Assembly: GCA_049325575.1 (NCBI GenBank)
Contig: JBMOLK010000307.1
Span: forward strand, 1-35,617
From: JBMOLK01 sp049325575
GTDB lineage: Bacteria > Bacillota > Clostridia > Acetivibrionales > Acetivibrionaceae
Length of the DNA stretch: 35,617 nucleotides
Direction: 5' to 3'
Shown: in pieces, positions 5,649 to 12,324 of the stretch
Layout of the letters: each line of letters begins with the position of its first letter
Numbering within the stretch: position 1 is the stretch's first letter
Notes under the pieces: model-generated
Database searches by the model: none
Told to the model about the DNA's origin: nothing
Seen by the model: only the letters and a program-made list of their open reading frames with translations
Position numbers and translations under genes: made by a program

Positions 5649-5661
5649 GTTTGGGACATAA
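5649..5661 (+). repeat. possible right terminal inverted repeat of an IS-like unit
   Basis: GTTTGGGACATAA is the inverted partner of 3855-3867 and directly follows the truncated transposase gene, whose stop is followed by GGACACTACC. It is probably the right end of the former IS element, whatever the left end proves to be. Confidence 0.4.
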
Positions 5662-5735
5662 ACATAAATACGATTGGAAGAAATATAAAAAACTTTAAAT
5701 CTTATTTCACCAAACCTATCATTATCTATTGGCAT

Positions 5736-8498
5736 CTATTTACACAAAGCCTCAAGCTTTTCAATTTTGGCATTAAGTTCTTTGATAGCATTAACTAAGG
5801 CACTAATAATTGCCCTTTCGTTTACATCAGACAATTTTCGGACTCCATTCGTTCCAGTAGTATAAGTTGCAAATAATTTGTTAACTTCCTCCACTTCTTC
5901 TGCTATAAAACCTGCTTCATGATATTTATCTTTTTTCCAATCAAACTCTCTTGGTTGTAACTTTAAAATGTCCTTTAATCCCAATTCTGTGTAAGTTATA
6001 TTTTCTTTCAATTCCCTCAATGAACTACAAGCTCCCCAATAAGAACCACCTGTACCATCCCAACAAAGATTAGAGGAGCCAACAGCCGCTTTTGTAACAC
6101 CTACATAGATTTCTCCCCCATCTAAGTACACATCATAATTTGTTGTTGATCCGGATTGAGCAAGTATTCTTAATCCATATGTAGCAGTTGTTCCACTCTT
6201 ACCCATATTCTGTGCATAAAATCCATAAGTATTAGTCATATTCCCAGTACTTGTTTTAGAGGGACTATCGGCCCTAAAGGCTATATAAGTTCCAATACTA
6301 CCAGTATTCGTTGTACCACCTCCAGCGAACACAGCATAGGCACTTGAAACGTTGCCAGCATTTATGTTGTAAGCAAAACCATTTAGCCCAGTCATATATG
6401 GAAAATCACCACTAGTTGCATTTTGATAGGCAGCACTACTTAAACTTCTCATAGCGCTGCCGGCATCTGGAGTTGTGTCACTATTATATAGTCTAATATC
6501 TGTATTTTTGTAAGTTTGAGCAGCCGTCTCTGAAAGCGTTAACAGTGAAGCCAAGCTTCTTGCATAAGATCCTGGAGATGTAGTATTTATACCTACTATA
6601 TTATTTACTCCATCAGTATAAATTGGTTGATACAAATATCCATTTGTGTTCCCTACTGAATTACCGTAGATAGTGTTTCCATCAACTTGTACATCAACCA
6701 AATTAAAGCCTCCACCAGTTCTTACATACAATCCATAGTCTTGCGTAGGCGTTGCCTGATCATCTGCTAAAATGTTATCTGTTATTGTTAAATGAGTAGC
6801 ATCAGCTTCATAAATATCTATACAAAGACCACCATGATGTAAACCTGTTCCACCAGTATAGTTATTCATAAGTACATTACCATCAATCGTTGTATAATCA
6901 GTGTAAGAAAGCATCAATCCTGCCGCACCATTGCGGTAGGAAAGATTACCTACTATAGTGCAATGATCACAACCATGATAATCAAATCCATTACCCGTAT
7001 TGTCATGAGCTTCATTATATTGTGCCCTTATATTTTTATCTGTACTTATGTAAAGACCAGCAGATGCACCATTTTTCATAGTATTTCTAAGCACAATCCC
7101 GTTTGATTGATTTAAGAATGAAATCTGAGCTTCACCACCATAGTCTAAGACATTATCAGTCACATAGTTATCGTAATTATTAGCCTGCGTACCACAACAG
7201 TAAGCTATACCTTGATTCCTATCAGTACTAACATTAGTTTTATCATATATTCTGCGTCCTACATAAGAAAATTCAGAATTTCTAACTCCTGATGTACTGA
7301 CATCTGTAGAAAAAATTACTCCTATTCCAGCCGTTTCTTGCCATTTACACCTATAGAAATCCACGTGATTTGACTGATAAACAGTAACCACGTTTTTATC
7401 TTTGTCCATTGAAGATTTAACATAATCAACAGCTTGCCCATCTGGATCACCCACCGCTAATTGCACATAAATGGTACTATAGCCCAACGTATCAACATCT
7501 CCCCAACACCATTGACCATCGCTCAAGGTACTACAAGTCCCTAAAGTTAATGCTACCTCATTAGCCAATACCGTCTCGGGTTGATTTAAACCTGGATTCC
7601 CACCTCCTGACAATTGTAGGTAATAAGCCCCTGTATCCCCACTTGAGGCGTCCCATTTGTAAGATGCATTCCTTACGCTAAAGAAAACATTCCCATCAAA
7701 AGTTATATCTTGAACATATACGTAGCTTTTAGAAGATTCAGAAAGGAGAACTGGATTTGATATGTTCGTATTCAATGGTTTTAATATAGTTTGACCTTGA
7801 ACACCAATAAGAGCAGTATTTGATGGGATTGAAACATTTGATCCTAACCGACAAGTTCCTCCAGGCAGACGAGCTATTTTCACTGAGGCATTTCCAGCGG
7901 CGGTAAGACAATTTTGTATTGCTGTTGAATCATCAGTGCTTCCATTACAAGTGACGCCATAATCATTTTTGCAATCTAAACCTAAAGGTGCTACATCTTC
8001 TGCTATACAAGTAAGAGTATCGCCAATACCTCTAACAAATTCTCCCGCACCACAGACAGTAGGATAATTATTATGTACTGTCCAATCCGAATCGGAAGCA
8101 ACGGAATTAAGTTTATCATTAAACATTTTAGCCGTCAGCACCAAATCAACTATAGCCCCAGCACTCCAGTTACCAGAATGGGCAGTAGGAGTAGGCTCAT
8201 CAGTTACATTTCTCGTAAGAGTAGATAAAGTACAGCTACCAGCCGAACAAGATGCAGAACCATATAAGAGAATTTCTCTATTTGTATTGGCACAATTTGT
8301 ATAGTTAGAACACGAACTATTCCTGATAGAGACTCTACCACCACTAGACGGAAAATTATTGGCGTTAGTTCCCATAGTGACAACAATAGTAGTCCCATTA
8401 TCAGAGGAGACAGTACCCGTAACATAGTTTTCCACTCCTGCAAAAGAATAAGAAGCGAATAAGAGAAAGATAACTGTGAAGAATAATTTTTTAATCAC
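5736..8498 (-). CDS. tailspike with beta-helix and C-terminal S74 intramolecular chaperone, with signal peptide
   Basis: A 920-residue protein. Residues 1-20 (MIKKLFFTVIFLLFASYSFA) are a textbook Sec signal peptide with A-x-A-like cleavage. A pectate-lyase-like start (YGVTCNGSTDDSTAIQNCL, about 180-200) opens a right-handed beta-helix to about residue 640, rich in Asn/Gly ladders (DNTGNGFDYHG, TIDGNVLMNN). Residues 825-920 are a peptidase S74/endosialidase chaperone (SSLRELKENI, FDWKKDKYHEAGFIAEEVEE, terminal coiled coil) that normally trimerises the spike and cuts itself off. Many Cys suggest oxidative folding. It probably binds or degrades a surface glycan. GTG 8498 overlaps the previous stop as GTGA. 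It is the last gene of the late operon. Confidence 0.9.
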   Translation of the reverse strand: MIKKLFFTVIFLLFASYSFAGVENYVTGTVSSDNGTTIVVTMGTNANNFPSSGGRVSIRNSSCSNYTNCANTNREILLYGSASCSAGSCTLSTLTRNVTDEPTPTAHSGNWSAGAIVDLVLTAKMFNDKLNSVASDSDWTVHNNYPTVCGAGEFVRGIGDTLTCIAEDVAPLGLDCKNDYGVTCNGSTDDSTAIQNCLTAAGNASVKIARLPGGTCRLGSNVSIPSNTALIGVQGQTILKPLNTNISNPVLLSESSKSYVYVQDITFDGNVFFSVRNASYKWDASSGDTGAYYLQLSGGGNPGLNQPETVLANEVALTLGTCSTLSDGQWCWGDVDTLGYSTIYVQLAVGDPDGQAVDYVKSSMDKDKNVVTVYQSNHVDFYRCKWQETAGIGVIFSTDVSTSGVRNSEFSYVGRRIYDKTNVSTDRNQGIAYCCGTQANNYDNYVTDNVLDYGGEAQISFLNQSNGIVLRNTMKNGASAGLYISTDKNIRAQYNEAHDNTGNGFDYHGCDHCTIVGNLSYRNGAAGLMLSYTDYTTIDGNVLMNNYTGGTGLHHGGLCIDIYEADATHLTITDNILADDQATPTQDYGLYVRTGGGFNLVDVQVDGNTIYGNSVGNTNGYLYQPIYTDGVNNIVGINTTSPGSYARSLASLLTLSETAAQTYKNTDIRLYNSDTTPDAGSAMRSLSSAAYQNATSGDFPYMTGLNGFAYNINAGNVSSAYAVFAGGGTTNTGSIGTYIAFRADSPSKTSTGNMTNTYGFYAQNMGKSGTTATYGLRILAQSGSTTNYDVYLDGGEIYVGVTKAAVGSSNLCWDGTGGSYWGACSSLRELKENITYTELGLKDILKLQPREFDWKKDKYHEAGFIAEEVEEVNKLFATYTTGTNGVRKLSDVNERAIISALVNAIKELNAKIEKLEALCK

Positions 8499-9541
8499 GG
8501 AAGTACCTTACCTCCTTTGTCAAAAAGACCTCCGCCCATAGGGACTTTCTGTCCCTCGGCTGGGTTTAATAATCTTGTGATATTGTCATTAAAATACAAA
8601 CTATCAGACCATAAGCGATAAAAATAAATAGTTCTTGAGAATGAATCAGATAGGACCAAATTATCTGAAATGTTTTTCCCTGTTATTCTTGTATGACTAT
8701 CGGCGAATCCAACACTATCAGAAAAAGAACGATAAAATTTTGTACTGCGTATGGCAGAATCTACAAAATTTAAGGCTTCAGATAAAGAAAAACCAATTCC
8801 TTTCACAATATTATCTATTAAATTTATAGTATCAGATAAGGCTTTTGTTGCATGTTTTGTATAGGAATCAGTTAAAGTAAGAGGGTCAGAAAGATTTTTT
8901 AAAGGAGTTTTGATAATAGAGTCAGTAAAACTAATGACATCTTCAAGAAGTTTAGTAAGTTCTTGAGGATTTAAAGCAGTAATGCATTCATCAGCTAAAT
9001 TCAAAGTTTCACTTAAAAATAAAGTAGGTTTTAAAGATATTAAATCTGTTAATGCTAAGGAATCTGCAAGAGTTCTATAGAAGGCCACTGTTCGGCTGAA
9101 CGAATCTGACAGTGTAATAGAATCTGAAAATGTTCTAAGAAATCCAAGGCTATAAGTTGAATTATCTGAAAAAGAAATAGTATCAGAAAAGTTTTTAACC
9201 ACAGCTTTAGAGAAGATGGCATCAGTTATATTAATTGTGTCTGCCAACATTTTGGTAGGTTTTAAAGATGTTGAATCTGATAATACAATAGAATCCGTAG
9301 TGGTTCTATAGAAGGCCACTGTTCGGCTGAACGAATCAGATAAACTTAAAGTATCATCCAGTACCTTTATAGGGGAATTTACTTCTGAATCTGAAAGAGT
9401 TAAAGTATCATCTAACGATAGCATAAATTCCTTTCTATAAGTGTCACCAAAACGCACTTCACCAAATCTGCCATCGCCAAAGGCAAAAGCAGATTTAGGA
9501 AATAGTAAAATAAAAAAAATTAAAAAATATCTTATTAACAC
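8495..9541 (-). CDS. repeat-built fibre protein with signal peptide
   Basis: A 348-residue protein: signal peptide 1-20 (MLIRYFLIFFILLFPKSAFA), a short linker, then about 15 imperfect repeats of 18-23 residues with the pattern SD(S/T)(I/L)x(L/F)(S/T)DS, such as SDSITLSDSFSRTVAFYR, and a Gly-rich end (MGGGLFDKGGKVLP). The regular alternation of hydrophobic and acidic/Ser positions suggests a beta-solenoid or extended fibre shaft (inference). The GTG start at 9541 has GGAAG upstream. It lies between two other secreted fibre-type genes and overlaps the S74 spike start, so it may be a shaft or adaptor for that spike. Internal DNA repeats (9072-9106, 9303-9337) point to recent expansion. Confidence 0.8.
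   Translation of the reverse strand: MLIRYFLIFFILLFPKSAFAFGDGRFGEVRFGDTYRKEFMLSLDDTLTLSDSEVNSPIKVLDDTLSLSDSFSRTVAFYRTTTDSIVLSDSTSLKPTKMLADTINITDAIFSKAVVKNFSDTISFSDNSTYSLGFLRTFSDSITLSDSFSRTVAFYRTLADSLALTDLISLKPTLFLSETLNLADECITALNPQELTKLLEDVISFTDSIIKTPLKNLSDPLTLTDSYTKHATKALSDTINLIDNIVKGIGFSLSEALNFVDSAIRSTKFYRSFSDSVGFADSHTRITGKNISDNLVLSDSFSRTIYFYRLWSDSLYFNDNITRLLNPAEGQKVPMGGGLFDKGGKVLP
9072..9106. repeat. 35-bp exact direct repeat, copy 1
   Basis: Starting GTTCTATAGAAGGCCACT, identical to 9303-9337. It encodes part of the SFSRTVAFYR unit in the repeat fibre. Exact identity over 35 bp within otherwise diverged repeats indicates recent duplication or gene conversion. Confidence 0.9.
9303..9337. 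repeat. 35-bp exact direct repeat, copy 2
   Basis: Second exact copy of the sequence at 9072-9106, 231 bp apart. Recombination between the copies would delete or add 77 codons in frame and change fibre length. Confidence 0.9.
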
Positions 9542-9544
9542 ATA

Positions 9545-10105
9545 TTAACTTCCAGTTAAGGTCCAAGTTATTTGCAATGTGTCGGATGCCCCTTTGTTAA
9601 TAACCGAAAACGAAGCACACATCCACATATTCCCAGCGGCAGCAGCATCGAAAGTCCCTGCCTCTGTCAATGCACCTGTGCCATCTCCAGCAGCCCAGTC
9701 ACCTACCATTGTAACCACTGCATTGGAACGAGTTTTAGAAGTTAAGGCATTTCTATCTAATTCTGTCACAAGGGCATTGGTAGCAGCAGCACAAGTCATT
9801 GCACCTGTTCCAACTGCCATATAAGCGGCTTTTGCTAATGTTGGTGATGCTAATATTTGATCCATGACTCCATATTTGCCATTATTGACGACAGTGTTGT
9901 AACCTTCTCTTACTTCTTTAATTTGTCCATTAGAGCCTTTCAGGACAATTTTATAGTGACCCCTCAGGATAATTTGTGCAGGGATTGCCTTATTTGAACT
10001 AATGGCAATTTGGTCTATGAGTCCTAAACCATCATCAATAGCATAAACAGGCAAACAAAAAGTTAATACTAAAATCAGTCCCAGAATTAAATTTTTGACT
10101 CTCAT
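9545..10105 (-). CDS. phage tail fibre-type protein with signal peptide
   Basis: A 186-residue protein starting at ATG 10105 behind AAAGGAGGAG. Residues 1-22 (MRVKNLILGLILVLTF, then CLPVYA) are a signal peptide. The rest matches a pattern common in phage fibre or baseplate-associated proteins: GxIKEVREGYNTVVNNGKYG, YMAVGTGAMTCAAATNALVTEL, GDGTGALTEAGTF and a final DTLQITWTLTGS strand. It is expected to be a small beta-rich virion or adhesion protein. The usual relatives I recall have no signal peptide. Next to the outer-membrane-like gene upstream and the repeat fibre downstream. Confidence 0.75.
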   Translation of the reverse strand: MRVKNLILGLILVLTFCLPVYAIDDGLGLIDQIAISSNKAIPAQIILRGHYKIVLKGSNGQIKEVREGYNTVVNNGKYGVMDQILASPTLAKAAYMAVGTGAMTCAAATNALVTELDRNALTSKTRSNAVVTMVGDWAAGDGTGALTEAGTFDAAAAGNMWMCASFSVINKGASDTLQITWTLTGS

Positions 10106-10118
10106 ATCTCCTCCTTTC

Positions 10119-10556
10119 TTAGAAGCTCAAAAGCCTCATTGTCATAAAGACATTCCAGTCTTTATAGTAATCGTTTTTAAAAAAATTGTAAGTCACAGCA
10201 ACACCTAATCTCGGAGTATATTTTCCCAAAAGCCATTTCACATTCCCTTCACCCAGACCTGCAAGCTTGCTCAGTTCCATCACTCCTTTATTAACATCTA
10301 CATTGGCCTGTCCACCTAAGATACCATTTTTGAAGAAGTTCTCTTCTGCCGCACCTACAGCCTGAATTCCTATATAAAGTATGTCATAAACTGATATGGC
10401 ATCAATACTCAGACCACCTGTCAGAGTCTTGTGCTGAAAGTCATATAAAGTGTTAACGTCAATCTTAAAAGGCAGAGAAAAGGGCTGATCTTCCCCTGCT
10501 ATAGCAAAACTACTTAATCCTAAGAGAAAAAAAACTATAATCAATAATCTTTTCAT
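10119..10556 (-). CDS. secreted, possibly outer-membrane beta-barrel-like protein
   Basis: A 145-residue protein: signal peptide 1-20 (MKRLLIIVFFLLGLSSFAIA), then alternating strands (PFKIDVNTLYDF, TLTGGLSIDAISVYDILYIG, PRLGVAVTYNFFKNDYY) and a terminal strand NVFMTMRLLSF. A C-terminal Phe in an alternating hydrophobic strand is the BAM recognition signal of outer-membrane proteins. The size would allow a small barrel of about eight strands. GGAG lies 8 bases before the ATG. It directly follows the holin-like gene within the lysis group. It could alter host surface receptors or aid release at the outer membrane; both are inferences, and a plain secreted beta protein is possible. Confidence 0.6.
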   Translation of the reverse strand: MKRLLIIVFFLLGLSSFAIAGEDQPFSLPFKIDVNTLYDFQHKTLTGGLSIDAISVYDILYIGIQAVGAAEENFFKNGILGGQANVDVNKGVMELSKLAGLGEGNVKWLLGKYTPRLGVAVTYNFFKNDYYKDWNVFMTMRLLSF

Positions 10557-10742
10557 CTACTTAACTCCATTAGCCTTCTCGATTTTATGGGCAATGCCTA
10601 ACACAGCGAATCCTCCACTAATGCTTGCAAAACCCAATTTTACACCTTCAAAATCATCTTTCATTAAACCTGTAATAATTTGTCCTATACCCAGAAGTAT
10701 AAGACCAAGCCCTCCAACCCAGGATTTCCAACCTCCCATCAT
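10557..10742 (-). CDS. holin-like small membrane protein
   Basis: A 61-residue protein with two hydrophobic segments (VGGLGLILLGIGQIITGLM, about 9-27; GFASISGGFAVLGIAHKI, about 37-54) separated by a charged DDFEG turn and ending in Lys/Glu. The start GGWKSWV and the GLALxGIGHKIEKA-like end resemble small two-TM phage proteins found beside endolysins. It has AAGGAGGTT upstream. With the endolysin at 11093-11527 it probably forms the membrane-permeabilising part of lysis. A second holin candidate is at 12070-12324. Confidence 0.6.
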   Translation of the reverse strand: MMGGWKSWVGGLGLILLGIGQIITGLMKDDFEGVKLGFASISGGFAVLGIAHKIEKANGVK

Positions 10743-10799
10743 TTTTAATAACCTCCTTCTAAACAGTTTAAAAGCTATTTTTTCAATAAAACCTATTTT

Positions 10800-11093
10800 T
10801 CACCCCCTTTTCAATCTTATAGTTGGCAATAAAGCCAGATTACTCATATTCAATTTTTGAAGTATCCTTTTAATGAAAGGGAAAACTCCCTCATTGCCCC
10901 CCTTACTCCAGGGAGGAGTTGGTCGAAAAAGCCAATAAAATTCAAGATATTGTCTCTTCCCAATTTTAAAAGGTAATTTCCATTTTCTGTAATAAAAAGG
11001 TCCTGAATGTACCCATATCTTCTCCAGTATCCTATCTGGATTTTTAACTATTGCTAAATGCTCTTTTGTCCAGCTCCAGCCTTGAGGCCACAT
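10800..11093 (-). CDS. hypothetical protein carrying a repeat-derived segment
   Basis: A 97-residue basic, Trp-rich protein (starts MWPQGWSWTKEHL) coupled to the endolysin stop by a TAATG overlap. Residues about 51-66 (LFRPTPPWSKGGNEGV) are encoded by an imperfect palindrome at 10884-10920. They resemble the TPPxxKGGxxG peptides produced when extragenic palindromic repeats of bacterial genomes are read as protein. The ORF is therefore either a small lysis-region gene that captured such a repeat or one whose 3' half is replaced by it. No function recognised. Confidence 0.5.
   Translation of the reverse strand: MWPQGWSWTKEHLAIVKNPDRILEKIWVHSGPFYYRKWKLPFKIGKRQYLEFYWLFRPTPPWSKGGNEGVFPFIKRILQKLNMSNLALLPTIRLKRG
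10884..10920. repeat. REP-like imperfect palindrome inside a coding region
   Basis: AACTCC...GGAGTT ends enclose a C-rich centre with a run of six C and a matching GGGAGG. It is much more GC-rich than its flanks and resembles bacterial extragenic palindromes. Confidence 0.45.
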
Positions 11094-11527
11094 TAAATAT
11101 TACTTCTTTTTATAGTTTTATAAAGTGCTATAATTCTATTGATAAGTCCCTTCAAATATTTAGGATGACTCACATCGCAATATCTTGCTATTCTTTTAAA
11201 AAGATAATCTTCAGGGCTTGTCGCTTCCTTTAGAAATCGTTTAGCAACTGCAACTCCTTGATTTACAGCAGTATCGAAAGCTATGATGTCCATACTATAT
11301 TCAATGTCATCACACCCTACTGGTATCCAATATTTTTCCAGATAAATTTTTCCAGCTATGTCCATAGCCTGAATTCTTGGCATATCCCACATCTTTGCTA
11401 CTTCTTCAGGATGGGATCTCTCAGAAATTCCGAATATTGTCCTTCCACCTATGTCATCAGGATCTTCGGATTTATAACCTTCCCAAGTTAAAGTAAAAAT
11501 AAGTGCCTTCTTAAAGGTCTCACGCAT
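11093..11527 (-). CDS. endolysin, glycoside hydrolase family 108-like muramidase
   Basis: A 144-residue lysozyme-like protein. The N terminus FTLTWEGYKSEDPDDIGGRT followed by IFGIS matches the GH108 pattern (EGGYxNDPxDPGGxTxxGIT). The proposed catalytic Glu is E16. Further features are IYLEKYW in the centre and FDTAVNQGVAVAKRFL. GH108 proteins cleave N-acetylmuramic acid/N-acetylglucosamine linkages in peptidoglycan. There is no signal peptide, so it depends on a holin. At 144 residues it is slightly short of the usual 160-180, with a reduced C-terminal domain. It starts within the end of the preceding small gene and couples to the next by TAATG. Confidence 0.88.
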   Translation of the reverse strand: MRETFKKALIFTLTWEGYKSEDPDDIGGRTIFGISERSHPEEVAKMWDMPRIQAMDIAGKIYLEKYWIPVGCDDIEYSMDIIAFDTAVNQGVAVAKRFLKEATSPEDYLFKRIARYCDVSHPKYLKGLINRIIALYKTIKRSNI

Positions 11528-11672
11528 CTAATTTAACCCACATTCCTGTAGGTTCTAAATTTAATTGCTCTCTTAAGAAATCTTTTTCAGTAGAAAGTTT
11601 TAAGATTAAATCTAAAACTTCTTCATCCACAATAAAGTGCTTGCCTTCTATTTCAATTACAGCATCAGGCAT
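11520..11672 (-). CDS. small hypothetical protein upstream of the endolysin
   Basis: A 50-residue protein starting MPDAVIEIEGKHFIVDEEVL. ATG 11672 is chosen because AAGGAG lies 7 bases upstream; the frame also opens ten codons earlier without such a site. It is acidic with a helical second half (LDLILKLSTEKDFLREQL). No family recognised. It overlaps both neighbours by 8 bp, typical of compact phage operons. Confidence 0.6.
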   Translation of the reverse strand: MPDAVIEIEGKHFIVDEEVLDLILKLSTEKDFLREQLNLEPTGMWVKLDA

Positions 11673-11886
11673 CCAAATGCTCCTTATAGTAATTCCTGTC
11701 AATTGCCTCTACCATTGCAACTAAGATTTTTCTGAATAAAGGTATCATCTTGGGGCATGTCATATAAGAAAAAACACCATAATCCATTGCTGGAGTAAAA
11801 CCTATTAATGTCCACTCAAGATAACCATTTCTTGCTATGATTTCGGAAATAGTTTTTATGTCTGGTTGAGTTAGCTCAATATTCAT
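11665..11886 (-). CDS. small hypothetical phage protein
   Basis: A 73-residue protein (MNIELTQPDIKTISEIIARN...). It is mostly helical, with a Trp/Tyr/Phe-rich middle (YLEWTLIGFTPAMDYGVFSY) and no signal peptide or clear membrane span. It overlaps the next gene by 8 bp and lies 20 bp after the preceding small gene. It belongs to the run of small genes between the holin-like gene and the endolysin; function unknown. Confidence 0.6.
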   Translation of the reverse strand: MNIELTQPDIKTISEIIARNGYLEWTLIGFTPAMDYGVFSYMTCPKMIPLFRKILVAMVEAIDRNYYKEHLDA

Positions 11887-11906
11887 CTTCTATTTTTATT
11901 TATAAT

Positions 11907-12080
11907 TTATCCACGTTTTATCTTCTGGGCTTCCAAGAAATCAGGACATTTACATTTACCTATCTCATATAATGTGCCACAGAGCAAGGCATCATAATAA
12001 CTAAACAGCAATAGTATTGCCTCCTTTCTCCCATCTATATCCATGTATTGGAATTCTTTAATCCATTCTTTAGGAGTCAT
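11907..12080 (-). CDS. small hypothetical protein with a Cys-x-Cys tail
   Basis: A 57-residue protein starting MTPKEWIKEFQYMDIDGRKE and ending with KCKCPDFLEAQKIKRG. The start lies 11 bp inside the preceding gene, where GAAGATG serves as a modest ribosome site. Acidic/aromatic helix, then a central LLCGTLYEIG and the KCKCP motif, possibly metal-binding. No family recognised. Codon use and tight packing with both neighbours support it as a real gene. Confidence 0.65.
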   Translation of the reverse strand: MTPKEWIKEFQYMDIDGRKEAILLLFSYYDALLCGTLYEIGKCKCPDFLEAQKIKRG

Positions 12081-12324
12081 CTTCAACTCTCTTTATTTTA
12101 TTTGCCAATAAGTAAGTATCAAACTTACTGTGCAAAAGTTTAATATCACTTTTTATTTCAATTAAATCTTTTTCAAGAGTGCCATGTTTAATTTCACAGA
12201 TTTCTTTAGTTTGTGAATTATCTTCCAATTTGTCTAATCTCCTTTTTGTTGCTAAAAGATGCACAAACCATGCAAGCAATCCTCCACCTGCTGCACTCCC
12301 ACCAATTGTTTCTGGGTCTGGCAT
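12070..12324 (-). CDS. single-TM coiled-coil protein, second holin candidate
   Basis: An 84-residue protein. The start MPDPETIGGSAAGGG is set by a TGATG overlap with the preceding gene. One membrane span (about 12-28, GGGLLAWFVHLLATK) is followed by a Lys/Asp/Glu coiled coil (RLDKLEDNSQTK onward). This N-terminal-TM plus coiled-coil plan is shared by XhlA-type hemolysin/holin proteins and some spanin-like proteins. It heads the lysis group (12324 to 10557) that also contains the GH108 endolysin. Confidence 0.6.
   Translation of the reverse strand: MPDPETIGGSAAGGGLLAWFVHLLATKRRLDKLEDNSQTKEICEIKHGTLEKDLIEIKSDIKLLHSKFDTYLLANKIKRVEDDS

Noticed and set aside
3855..5661. Treating the region as a proven 1.8-kb transposon with methylase cargo
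   Set aside because: The terminal match is only 11 of 13 bp with no target duplication seen, so I keep it as a tentative note.
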